Shown in pieces: positions 1-8,438 of a stretch of 64,000 bases of DNA. The position numbers and the translations under genes are program-made. Source of the stretch: CBFIGX01 sp965662265 (GTDB taxonomy: Bacteria; Bacteroidota; Bacteroidia; Flavobacteriales; UBA7430); assembly GCA_965662265.1 (NCBI GenBank), contig CBFIGX010000006.1, forward strand, positions 1 through 64,000. Reading direction: 5' to 3'. Under the pieces are notes generated by a model. The model ran no database searches, was not told where the DNA came from, and saw only the letters and a list, made by a program, of their open reading frames with translations. How positions within the stretch are numbered: the stretch's first letter is position 1; each line of letters opens with the position of its first letter.

Positions 1-299
1 TAAAACATAGCTTATAAGTGCTAAACCGAAAGGTTCGTGCTTATTTGTGAAGACCGCCAAATCTTTAAATTTGGCTTTTAAGATTGATACGTTAAAAACA
101 AAATATAAAAATTCGGCTCTGTGTTAATCCGAAAAGTTAGCGTCTTTTTACAACGCTACGTTTCATACACAAGACCGTTAGCGAACATTAGCCAAAAAAA
201 CCTAAAAAAAGAAGACTATTCTATCTTTTTGGCAATCGATAAATTGGTGTTTAACGATATGATTGATGATGCCCATTCGACTTGAAAACAAGGAATGGA
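1..299. other. non-coding left edge with two hairpins
   Basis: No open reading frame of convincing quality is present. Two stem-loops are visible. The first, at about 14-44, has an AACC/GGTT stem closed by a GAAA loop and outer ATAAG/CTTAT arms. The second, at 56-75, has a GCCAAAT/ATTTGGC stem followed by TTTT and looks like an intrinsic terminator of a plus-strand transcript entering from the left. The word GTTAGCG occurs twice (about 136 and 178), with CGCTAC between. This could be the 3' end of an RNA, a small repeat element, or remnant sequence; none is proven. Confidence 0.4.
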
Positions 300-905
300 T
301 TATTTTCGAACTCTCTTTATGCTACAGCCTATGGGTTTCGTTTCTTTGGTGACAATATTGTTTTTTGATGCCAATTGCTCAATTGCATCTTTGATGTAGA
401 AACTCTTTACATCTTCTTTGGATTCATAATTGTCGTCTATAGAACCTTTGTAAACCAGATTGTCATCTTCGTTAAACAAAAATATGTGAGGCGTTGTTTT
501 GGCATAAAAAGCATTTGCCAAAGTGCTTTTTTCATCTACCAAATAGGGGAAAGAGTAGTTGTTGTTTTTGCTATGCTCCACCATGGCTTCATAGGAGTCT
601 ACCGATTCTCTTAATTTTTCATTTGAGTTTATGTATGCCATTCCCACTTTATTTTTCTTGCATATTTCCTCTATCATGGTGTAGCGGTCTTCCCACATAA
701 CTACAAATGGGCAGGTATTGGAAGAGAAGATAATGAGGGTTCCATTCTCATCTTTAACATCAGATATGCTGTATTCCATCTGGTCTGTAGCAAGCATTTT
801 TACTTCCATCATTGGTGCTTGAGATCCAATGTTTAGTGTTTTTTTGTTTTGAGCACTAAGCATAAGAGGAAATAGAAGAATGTAAAGGGAGGTTAGTCTT
901 ATCAT
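300..905 (-). CDS. periplasmic redoxin (AhpC/TSA-thioredoxin fold) with single active-site cysteine
   Basis: A 201-residue protein with a cleavable signal peptide (residues 1-18, ending LSAQ) followed by a thioredoxin-fold redoxin domain. The redox segment reads SSNTCPFVVMWEDRY. It keeps the CPFV cysteine-proline of this redoxin subfamily but has no second cysteine of a CxxC pair. The family normally reduces peroxides or disulfides. The lone cysteine suggests peroxiredoxin-like or regulatory use, but the substrate is unknown. A cis-Pro-like KTTPHIFLF motif lies near residue 137. The gene ends 22 bp before the start of the 717-residue peptidase gene upstream on the same strand, so they may be co-transcribed. 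Confidence 0.75.
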   Translation of the reverse strand: MIRLTSLYILLFPLMLSAQNKKTLNIGSQAPMMEVKMLATDQMEYSISDVKDENGTLIIFSSNTCPFVVMWEDRYTMIEEICKKNKVGMAYINSNEKLRESVDSYEAMVEHSKNNNYSFPYLVDEKSTLANAFYAKTTPHIFLFNEDDNLVYKGSIDDNYESKEDVKSFYIKDAIEQLASKNNIVTKETKPIGCSIKRVRK

Positions 906-927
906 GTTATCTGTTTTTAGTTAATTA

Positions 928-3081
928 TTATTCGGTAATGCCTTCTAATTTGAGCAAGAAGGCGTGTTCTAATGCTACTTCTCTTAAACTTTCAAATCGC
1001 CCAGAAGCGCCCCCATGTCCTACATCCATATTGCATGACATGACTAACATATTTTGGTTTGTTCTATAGTCTCTAAGTTTTGCAATCCATTTGGCAGGTT
1101 CCCAATATTGTACTTGGCTGTCCCAGTAGCCAGTAGTAACTAATAAGTTTGGGTAATCCATTTTTTGGATGTTGTCGTATGGAGAATAAGATTTGATATA
1201 GTCGTAGTATACTTTATCTTTTGGATTACCCCATTCGTCAAACTCAGATGTAGTAAGTGGTATAGATTCATCCCACATGGTATTGATGACATCAACAAAT
1301 GGTACGCCTGCAATAACACCATTCCATAACTTTGGTTCTTGGTTAATGATAGCACCCATAAGCAATCCGCCAGCACTTCCGCCTTGTGCGTACATGTGCG
1401 AGGGACTCGTGTAGTTATTCTCTACTAAAAAATGTCCGCAATCGATGAAGTCATTAAAGGTATTTTTCTTCTTCAGCAACTTTCCATCTTCATACCAGTC
1501 GCGACCCATTTCTTGGCCACCTCGTATATGTGCTATTGCAAATGCAAAGCCTCTGTCCAATAAACTTAACCTGGTTAAGCTAAAATATGGGTCCATGTTT
1601 GCGCCATAAGACCCATAGCCATATAGAAGTACTGGTGCCGTTCCATCTTTTTTAAATTTCTTATTGTATACTATAGAAATAGGAATTTTAGTAATTCCAT
1701 CTCTACTTAAAGCATACTGTCTCTCAGAGATGTAATTTTCGCTATTGAATTTACCGCCTAAAACTTCTTGTTGTTTGAGAAGTGTTCGCTCTTTAGTGGC
1801 TAAATTATAGTCGTAAGTTGAGTTTGGTGTTGTTAGTGAAGCGTATGAAAACCGGAATAGATCTGTGTCAAAGTCAAGGTTTATATTGGCATATAATGAG
1901 TAGGTAGGATCGTTAAAGGTAATGTAGTGCTCTTCATCACTCAACCAGTTTATCACTCTCATTTGGGTTAAGCCATCTTTTCTTTCTTTTAAAACTAAGT
2001 AGTTTTTAAAAATTTCTAAACCACTTAAAAAGACGTCTTCTCTGTGTTCTATAAGGTCTTCCCAGTTTTCTTTTGAAGGAGAAGAAACAGAAGTTTTCAT
2101 TAGTTTAAAGTTTTTTGCATCCCAATTGGTTCGGATAAAAAAGGCATCATCATAGTGACTTACCGAATATTCTAGCCCACGTTCTCTTGGCTGAATAATG
2201 GTCCAAGTTCCATTTGGCTTGTTGGCATCTAAAAATCTAACTTCTGTAGATAATGTCTGATAAGAACCTATGAAAAGATAGTCATTGCTTTTAGATTTGT
2301 ACACATAGCAACTGTAGGTTTCATCTTTTTCTTCAAAAACGAGCTCATCATTTTTTGAATCTGTACCCAAGACGTGCTTGTAAATTTTATTCGACCTCAG
2401 TGTTTGAGGGTCTTTTTTAACATAAAATACGGTCTTGTTATCATTGGCCCAGGTAATTCCCCCAGCAGTAGCTTCGATTTTATCCTCGAGTAACTCACCA
2501 GTATTTAGGTCTTTAAATTGAATGTTGTATTCTCTCCTTGATATCAAATCGGTGCTGTATGCCAAAATTTTGTTGTTTGAGCTTACAGACCAGTCACCAA
2601 GAGAAAAATAGCTTTGATTTTGAGCCAATTTAGGTAAATCTAAAATTAATTCATCACTGCTCTCGGCTTCATTTTTCTTCCTGTAATAACGTCTGTAGTC
2701 TTGTCCTTGTTCGAATTTAGCATAATAGGTATAGCCATTGTCTGAGTAAGGAATAGAGGCATCGTCTTGTTTAATTCTGGAGACGTATTCATCGAAAAGT
2801 TTTTTCTGAAGCTCATCAGTGTCTAACATTTGACTGTCTAGATAGCTGTTTTCATCATTTAAGTAATTCAGAACATCTTGTGTTTGAGCGTCAGGGCTTG
2901 TCGCTTCTTTTTGTTGATCTGATAAGCGCATCCAAAAATAATTATCTGTTATGGAGTCTGAATGATAATTTAGTTGGGTGGGTATTTTTTTTGCAACGGG
3001 CTCCATGATGTTGGTTTTATTGTCAGTTTGACAGGCTGAAATAGCTATAACTGCGAAAATGGTTAAAAAGAAATTTTTCAT
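928..3081 (-). CDS. ptrB: oligopeptidase B-like S9 prolyl oligopeptidase, lipoprotein
   Basis: A 717-residue serine peptidase of family S9A. It begins with a lipoprotein signal whose lipobox ends at Cys17 (AISAC), so it is probably anchored in the envelope. Residues about 30-440 form the seven-bladed propeller that gates substrates. The alpha/beta-hydrolase domain follows, with the nucleophile in GGSAGG (Ser near 568), an Asp in the TGYWDSQVQ segment and a His in DVGHGG. Family members cleave short peptides after Lys/Arg. Length matches bacterial oligopeptidase B. It lies upstream of the redoxin on the same strand; a 189-bp spacer separates it from the glycosidase. Confidence 0.9.
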   Translation of the reverse strand: MKNFFLTIFAVIAISACQTDNKTNIMEPVAKKIPTQLNYHSDSITDNYFWMRLSDQQKEATSPDAQTQDVLNYLNDENSYLDSQMLDTDELQKKLFDEYVSRIKQDDASIPYSDNGYTYYAKFEQGQDYRRYYRKKNEAESSDELILDLPKLAQNQSYFSLGDWSVSSNNKILAYSTDLISRREYNIQFKDLNTGELLEDKIEATAGGITWANDNKTVFYVKKDPQTLRSNKIYKHVLGTDSKNDELVFEEKDETYSCYVYKSKSNDYLFIGSYQTLSTEVRFLDANKPNGTWTIIQPRERGLEYSVSHYDDAFFIRTNWDAKNFKLMKTSVSSPSKENWEDLIEHREDVFLSGLEIFKNYLVLKERKDGLTQMRVINWLSDEEHYITFNDPTYSLYANINLDFDTDLFRFSYASLTTPNSTYDYNLATKERTLLKQQEVLGGKFNSENYISERQYALSRDGITKIPISIVYNKKFKKDGTAPVLLYGYGSYGANMDPYFSLTRLSLLDRGFAFAIAHIRGGQEMGRDWYEDGKLLKKKNTFNDFIDCGHFLVENNYTSPSHMYAQGGSAGGLLMGAIINQEPKLWNGVIAGVPFVDVINTMWDESIPLTTSEFDEWGNPKDKVYYDYIKSYSPYDNIQKMDYPNLLVTTGYWDSQVQYWEPAKWIAKLRDYRTNQNMLVMSCNMDVGHGGASGRFESLREVALEHAFLLKLEGITE

Positions 3082-3270
3082 AAATGTGTCGTTTAGACTT
3101 GTAAAATTAGAGATAATTATTGCAAGACTAGGTTAAAATTGCTTAAAATATCCATGAATTGTATTTTACTATTTTTTGCTCAAAATGGATGAAAAAAGAC
3201 TTAAAAACGTTGATTTTAATCAAAAAATAAGCTTAAATTATGAAATTATCGAAATTTTTATTTCCCTTAT

Positions 3271-5202
3271 TTATTCAAGAATAGATAAATTTGAATAGGT
3301 GTAGTAGGCTAGGCGAGGAGTTCTGTATATGTCTACAATGCCCCACCATTCCTCATTCATGTTAGGGTCTGGGTAAGCGCCATTGCTCCATGAAGACTCT
3401 GTATCTTGAGCATATGCACTGCCGCCATTGTATTTCCACCACTCGTCATTAAAGCTAAAAAGCATGCCGCCAGAACAAACACCATTTTCTGTTACAGATG
3501 CATTAGTAAGAATCTCTTGAGTTAGAGAAGATACAATCTCTGATTGGGTATTTTGATCTTCCTGGTTTGTTTGTCCGTTGTAGGCATCGCAACCGTATTC
3601 TGCCAGGTACATAGGCTTAGTGCTCAACGATTCCCAGGAGTTAAACAATGATCCAAAGCTAGCTCCAGTGTACACGTTAAGTCCCCATATATCAACGTCT
3701 GGTAAGGAGTTGTACACTGTTTCTGAAGGGATGTTGCCGTATACAGTAGAGACGATTCTTGTTGGGTCGGCCTGTTTGATGGCAGAAGTAACTGAGGCAA
3801 CTGTAGCTAGTGCTTCGTCAAAACTAATGGATAGCCCTAATGTGTTGTAGTTCCATTCGTTACCAACAATCCAGCCAATAATTGCAGGATGATTTTTAAG
3901 AGAACATACGTGTTCTAAGGCAGATTCTACATCGTCGTTGTATCCATAAAATACGGTCATCATTACATAAATTCCTTGTGCATAGAGCTGGTCAAGTACA
4001 TCGGTGTCGGAAATAGGCCCATAGGTTCGCACTACATTAATGCCTGCATCAGCCATTAAAGTAGCATCATCTTGTACATATTGCGCAAAGTTTATTTCGT
4101 TTACACCAGGCGAAGAGCCAATACCATGAGGTGACCAGCAAATACCTTTCATGTGTAGTGCATCGTTTCCAATTTTAATTTGATAGCCATCGGTACTTAC
4201 AGGAATATCCCTACCCTCAATTTCGTCGCAAGTATTTTCGTTAGAGGATGAGTTTTCGCAAGGGCCACACGAACCAAAACAGTTGAGCGGTAGGTTCAAA
4301 ATTTCGTCACATCCTACTGTAAACTCATAATTGTGAAATTCATCATTGGTATTGTCTTCACAAGCCTCTGGTGCATAACCTACGGTTCCCCAACCCGACC
4401 AGTTGTCGGATGAACCAGTAAGTGCATGTACATATTGGTAGGTTCCTTCTTCTACAGATAAGCTACCGGTGTAAATGCCGTCGCCATCATCATCACTAAG
4501 TACTAGGCCCCAGCCATTCCAGTTGTCAAAGTTTCCATTGATTACTACATTGTTTTGAGCGCTGGTAATTACATCTGAAGCATCTACCGAAAAGTTTACC
4601 GTAGCCATCCCACAAGTGAATATGCAACTGCCGTCATCTATAATGGCAGAGGTATTATAGTTAAGCGCGGCTTGGTCGGTACAGCCACTCTCTTGAATTT
4701 CATCGCATACTTGATCTGCATTGGTGTCATTTAGGCAGTTCCCAGAGCAATCTTCGTAGGCGTTGGGGTAGTTGCACGAGCCATCATTAAAGGTGGCTCC
4801 AGTATTATAGTTACAAGCACTTATATCTGTGCATCCTTGCGCTTCTTCTGAGTCGTTAGTGCCATTATTATTAATATCAGAAAATGGAACTAAAGCCGGA
4901 CAAAATTGAAAATTTAAAATTTCCATGCTGAGTTTAATTTGGTAGCCGCGTGCATATTGTAAAGCTCCAATACCGTTGAATCCCCATTCTGGCAGATAGG
5001 CACTACCCTGACTATCTTTTATGATAATTACAGACTCTTGAATACTTGTGAAAGCTTCAGGTAAGTCACGAGATTCAATGCAGGTATAACCAAACATGCT
5101 CCAACCAGAGGGTAGATGAATAGGTATGTCTTGTTCTTGGTAAAGCTCTTGACTGAAAGATAATAAAGGAAGGAATAGAAGGAGCAAGAGTGACTTTTTC
5201 AT
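3271..5202 (-). CDS. secreted clan GH-A glycoside hydrolase with YLPEW module and GCTD repeats
   Basis: 643 residues. A signal peptide (1-18) is followed by one copy of the shared YLPEW-NGIG-GYQIK module at about 26-100, here N-terminal, unlike in its neighbours. Two GCTD...NYN...DGSC repeats start near 123 and 173. A beta-sandwich (about 200-290, NGNFDNWNGWG) resembles starch-binding-type carbohydrate modules. A TIM-barrel hydrolase fills about 330-643. Probable catalytic glutamates are in GNEWN and LAEYGC, the layout of clan GH-A (GH2/GH5/GH72-like); the exact family is not assigned. It is likely a secreted beta-glucan or other polysaccharide hydrolase or transglycosylase. There is no recognisable C-terminal T9SS tail. 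Family assignment is inference from motifs. Confidence 0.7.
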   Translation of the reverse strand: MKKSLLLLLFLPLLSFSQELYQEQDIPIHLPSGWSMFGYTCIESRDLPEAFTSIQESVIIIKDSQGSAYLPEWGFNGIGALQYARGYQIKLSMEILNFQFCPALVPFSDINNNGTNDSEEAQGCTDISACNYNTGATFNDGSCNYPNAYEDCSGNCLNDTNADQVCDEIQESGCTDQAALNYNTSAIIDDGSCIFTCGMATVNFSVDASDVITSAQNNVVINGNFDNWNGWGLVLSDDDGDGIYTGSLSVEEGTYQYVHALTGSSDNWSGWGTVGYAPEACEDNTNDEFHNYEFTVGCDEILNLPLNCFGSCGPCENSSSNENTCDEIEGRDIPVSTDGYQIKIGNDALHMKGICWSPHGIGSSPGVNEINFAQYVQDDATLMADAGINVVRTYGPISDTDVLDQLYAQGIYVMMTVFYGYNDDVESALEHVCSLKNHPAIIGWIVGNEWNYNTLGLSISFDEALATVASVTSAIKQADPTRIVSTVYGNIPSETVYNSLPDVDIWGLNVYTGASFGSLFNSWESLSTKPMYLAEYGCDAYNGQTNQEDQNTQSEIVSSLTQEILTNASVTENGVCSGGMLFSFNDEWWKYNGGSAYAQDTESSWSNGAYPDPNMNEEWWGIVDIYRTPRLAYYTYSNLSILE

Positions 5203-5474
5203 GGAGGGGACTTTGTTATTTGAGTAAATGTACTAAATACTTTATGATACGATGTATTAAAAGTTGAATTTCAATATATATCCTTGCTTTTATGTGTGTT
5301 AAGGGTAAGGATTAGATTTAAATAAAGAGTATCTCGACTGGCTCAGTACATATAAAGCCAAACCAGAGTAACAAACATAGTTTTAAAAAAAATCAATAAT
5401 ATCAGTCAATTTAATTGGCTCTTAGTGCTTAAAAATCATTACTTTAGCGATTATTAAACTTTAAATCCTCCTTT
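5203..5474. other. divergent intergenic region between glycosidase and esterase genes
   Basis: 272 bp with no coding potential. It must hold promoters for both flanking genes. On the minus strand a -7-type box (CAAACATA read on plus, 5372-5379) matches the Bacteroidota consensus, but no well-spaced -33 element was found. The plus-strand candidate promoter is listed separately. Confidence 0.4.
5415..5447 (+). promoter_or_regulatory. candidate Bacteroidota promoter for the esterase gene
   Basis: TTG at 5415-5417 and TACTTTAG at 5440-5447, separated by 22 bp. The -7 box has one mismatch to TAnnTTTG. The predicted start of transcription lies about 20 bp before the esterase ATG. Confidence 0.45.
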
Positions 5475-6539
5475 ATGAAACGATTGTTTTATCTTTTGAT
5501 TTTAACGCCTTTGTTTGCTTATTCTCAATCTAGCACTCACGAAATGGTGTTTGATGGTCTTGTAAGAGAGTATATCGTGTATCTCCCAGAAAGTTATGAC
5601 GGTACAGAGTCTATGCCTGTCGTATTTAATTTTCATGGTGGTAGTGGCTATGCCAACGACTTTATGAATGTTAATGATATGAGGCCTATTGCAGATACCG
5701 CTGGTTTTATAGCGGTTTATCCTCAAGGTGCCATAGATCCCGATGGCGGGACTACTTCATGGATTCACAAAGCACCAACAGATCATGATGATGTTTTTTT
5801 TGTTGAGGCAATTATTGATGCAATGAGTTTGGAATATTCGATTGATCAAAGCCGAATATACGCTTGTGGTTATTCCGAGGGTGCTATTCTTTCATACGAA
5901 TTGGGGTGTCGATTAAATAGTAAAATTGCAGCATTTGCTGCAGTTTCAGGTAGTATGCTTGATAATTATTACAGAGATGATATTTATGGATGGGGTCCTT
6001 GCTCTCCTATTCACCCAACTGGCATGATGCTTATTCCTGGTTCAATTGATCAAAATCCTCATTCTACTTATGAAGGTCTTTCTTATGGTGATATGCCACT
6101 TTATATGTCAGTAAATGACATTACAAATTACTGGTCAAGTTATAATTCTACTGACGTTAATCCAGTGGTAACCGATGTAGACAATATCGTTACCTCAGAT
6201 GGAAGTACTGTAGAGAGGAGGGTTTGGATGAATGGCGATAACTGTGTGTCTGTTGAAGAGCTTAAAGTTGTTAATGGCGATCATGATTGGCCAGGATCTT
6301 TTGGAAATATGGATATAAGTGCTTCGGAAGAAATATGGAACTTTGTATCTCAATACAATATCGAGGGATTAATAAATTGTGATGGTCTTTCGACAGAAGA
6401 ACTCCTTATTTCTTCAAAAACTAAAACACTAGTAAATATTGTAGATATTTTAGGTCGAGTAGTGATTCCACAGAATAATAAAACGCAACTACTGTTTTAT
6501 ATTTATGATGATGGAAGTGTAGAGAAAGATATAAAGTAA
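5475..6539 (+). CDS. secreted PHB-depolymerase/feruloyl-esterase-like alpha/beta hydrolase with T9SS tail
   Basis: 354 residues: a signal peptide (1-17, ending FAYSQ) and an esterase domain of the PHB-depolymerase/LpqC type. The oxyanion segment is FNFHGGSG (about 52-58), the nucleophile Ser134 lies in CGYSEG (a GxSxG elbow), and the probable catalytic His270 is in NGDHDWPG. The last 40 residues (LVNIVDILGRV ... FYIYDDGSVEKDI) match the type A sorting domain of the type IX secretion system, so export across the outer membrane is likely. Such enzymes cleave polyester or feruloyl/acetyl ester bonds on polysaccharides. Next to two glycosidases, a polysaccharide side-chain esterase is plausible, but the substrate is unproven. 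A strong terminator follows. Confidence 0.8.
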   Translation: MKRLFYLLILTPLFAYSQSSTHEMVFDGLVREYIVYLPESYDGTESMPVVFNFHGGSGYANDFMNVNDMRPIADTAGFIAVYPQGAIDPDGGTTSWIHKAPTDHDDVFFVEAIIDAMSLEYSIDQSRIYACGYSEGAILSYELGCRLNSKIAAFAAVSGSMLDNYYRDDIYGWGPCSPIHPTGMMLIPGSIDQNPHSTYEGLSYGDMPLYMSVNDITNYWSSYNSTDVNPVVTDVDNIVTSDGSTVERRVWMNGDNCVSVEELKVVNGDHDWPGSFGNMDISASEEIWNFVSQYNIEGLINCDGLSTEELLISSKTKTLVNIVDILGRVVIPQNNKTQLLFYIYDDGSVEKDIK

Positions 6540-6554
6540 TAGACGATAGACATA

Positions 6555-6583
6555 AAAAACCCACGAAATCGTGGGTTTTTTAT
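6555..6583 (+). terminator. intrinsic terminator after the esterase gene
   Basis: AACCCACGA/TCGTGGGTT stem with a tight loop, flanked by A-run and T-run (TTTTTT), 15 bp after the esterase stop codon. Confidence 0.85.
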
Positions 6584-6658
6584 TATAAATACTTTTTAAA
6601 AATGATTAGCAAATAAAGTAATACGTCGTATATAAATATCTTCTGTATTTTTAACCCT

Positions 6659-7147
6659 ATGGATGTATTAATTAGAAAAGGAGTAAAAGAAGATTTACCC
6701 CAAGTGCTGTCTCTCATAAAAGAGTTGGCCGCTTATGAAAAGGCCCTCGATGAAGTGAAACTCTCATTATTCGATCTTGAAAAAGACGGTTTTGGAATGC
6801 GCCCAGCATTTGAATTTTTAGTGGCAATAATGGACAGTGAACTTGTGGGGATGTCCTTTTATTTTACAAGATATTCAACCTGGAAAGGTCGTTTTTTGTA
6901 TTTGGAAGACTTTGTGGTCAAAACGTCCTACCGTGGTCAAGGTATTGGAGGAAAGCTTTTCGAGGAAACCATTGCTGTTTGTGCTGCAGAAGGCTATCAG
7001 GGTATGTGTTGGCAGGTGTTGGACTGGAATGCTCCTGCGATTAATTTTTACAAAAAATATAATGCTAATATAAGTTCTAATTGGTTGAATGGAACCTTGA
7101 CGAAACAACAAATAGATGAAATATCTAGTACTCATTCACCTGTATAA
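6659..7147 (+). CDS. GNAT family N-acetyltransferase
   Basis: 162 residues covering one complete GNAT fold. It starts with the typical beta1 strand (VLIRKGVKEDLPQVLSLIKELAAYE). The acetyl-CoA pyrophosphate loop is the V-x-x-x-x-RGQGIG segment near residue 90-98. The C-terminal WNAPAINFYKKYNA segment is typical of polyamine/thialysine N-acetyltransferase-like members. The acceptor amine cannot be told from sequence. It sits alone between two secreted-protein genes and may be a housekeeping gene inside the accessory block. Confidence 0.85.
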   Translation: MDVLIRKGVKEDLPQVLSLIKELAAYEKALDEVKLSLFDLEKDGFGMRPAFEFLVAIMDSELVGMSFYFTRYSTWKGRFLYLEDFVVKTSYRGQGIGGKLFEETIAVCAAEGYQGMCWQVLDWNAPAINFYKKYNANISSNWLNGTLTKQQIDEISSTHSPV

Positions 7148-7212
7148 AAATCAAGTACCATTAGTTGAGTAGAATATATTGTATATTTATAATCTTAAAA
7201 AAATCATTATTT

Positions 7213-8328
7213 ATGAAAAATTACAGTCTGATTTTAAGTTTGTTAGCTTTTAGCTTTACAGCCCTTGGTCAGTTTACCTCCGACATGACTTACACAACAA
7301 GTGATGGCGAAACGATTAATCCATCCGTTGTACTTCAGGAAGGCAAATATATTTATCTAGACTTTTTTTCTACCAGCTGTGGCCTTTGTAATAGTGTAGC
7401 TTCAGAAATTAATAATGCTTACAGTTATTACGGTCAAAATTCTGAAAATATATTTTTTATCGGTGTAGATTCATACTCATCTGCCGCAGCTTGTGAGAGC
7501 TTCAAAGTTTCACATGGCTCAGAATTTCCTGTAATTGCTGGTCAAGAAGGCGGTGCAAGTGTGTTTACTTTATTCAATCAAACTGGTTATCCTAGTGGCG
7601 TTTTATTGGATCCTTCAGGAAATGTAGTGACTACCTTTGGTTATGCAGCTATAGCAACACTTACCGAAAGTTTAGGGGCTCACATAAGTCCTTTGAGTGA
7701 TTGTGAATTGATTGACGTTACATCTATTACTTTGAACACTCAAACGAATCATATAGATATGGAAATCTATGCAAATTCCAATTATTTGTATAGCTATCCT
7801 TCTTTCTTAATATTGAATAGTTTTGGCGACACGCTTGCCACCGAAGAGGTTTTCTATTATGGGTTAAGCGGTACATCAACCCACAGTCTTTCTTTGGTAA
7901 GTGAATTTTATTTATGGGATGAAGACATTGAACTACAGCTTTTTTCAGGTTTTAATGAAACTATGGAATGTAGCTTTCCAATAAGTAAAAGTAATATCGC
8001 ATATGCTGGTTGTACAGATCCTTATGCGGGTAACTACAATTATAATGCGGTGTTAGATAATGGTTCTTGTTTGTATGCACCATCTTATTTTATTACAAGT
8101 ATCGATTTAGATGCTGGCTGGAATTTAGTTGGCTACTCGTGTCCTACATCGGTTGATGTTATGGAAGCATTTGATCCATATATAAACCGTCTGATCATCG
8201 TTAAGGATTATTTAGGAAATGCGTATTTGCCTGAATGGGGTTTTAATGGTATTGGTAATCTAGAGTCAGGCTATGGCTATCAGCTAAAAATTAATGAGAG
8301 TATAGCTGGATTTGTCTTGTGTCCTTAG
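7213..8328 (+). CDS. secreted thioredoxin-fold protein with GCTD repeat and C-terminal YLPEW module
   Basis: 371 residues from the ATG at 7213. A TTG 48 bp upstream in frame would put 16 residues before a clean signal peptide (MKNYSLILSLLAFSFTALGQ), so the ATG is preferred. Residues about 25-160 form a TlpA-like thioredoxin fold with an intact CGLC pair and a GYPSGVLLDPSG strand. A beta-rich region follows (about 165-265), then one GCTD-NYN-DNGSC repeat (near 275) and a single YLPEW-NGIG-GYQLK module as the last ~78 residues. A secreted thiol-disulfide or redox protein displayed on the surface is a reasonable reading; the partner is unknown. It shares its C-terminal module with four neighbours. 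Confidence 0.7.
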   Translation: MKNYSLILSLLAFSFTALGQFTSDMTYTTSDGETINPSVVLQEGKYIYLDFFSTSCGLCNSVASEINNAYSYYGQNSENIFFIGVDSYSSAAACESFKVSHGSEFPVIAGQEGGASVFTLFNQTGYPSGVLLDPSGNVVTTFGYAAIATLTESLGAHISPLSDCELIDVTSITLNTQTNHIDMEIYANSNYLYSYPSFLILNSFGDTLATEEVFYYGLSGTSTHSLSLVSEFYLWDEDIELQLFSGFNETMECSFPISKSNIAYAGCTDPYAGNYNYNAVLDNGSCLYAPSYFITSIDLDAGWNLVGYSCPTSVDVMEAFDPYINRLIIVKDYLGNAYLPEWGFNGIGNLESGYGYQLKINESIAGFVLCP

Positions 8329-8396
8329 GGTTGATAATTCATAAGCGATTTTTCTATATCGCATCCGTCATTGATTTAGTATTTATGTAAAAAAAT

Positions 8397-8417
8397 AACC
8401 CCCATAAATGGGGGTTT
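8397..8417. terminator. bidirectional terminator between convergent genes
   Basis: AACCCCCA/TGGGGGTT stem, loop TAAA, A-rich on the left and TTTAAT on the right. It lies between the convergent thioredoxin-fold gene and the GH16 gene and can serve both. Confidence 0.75.
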
Positions 8418-8438
8418 AATAAATAAGTGTTGTTGATT

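Noticed and set aside
120..200. Integron attC-like site from the GTTAGCG words
   Set aside because: No integrase, no clear paired core sites and no cassette structure; the GTTRRRY core is not met.
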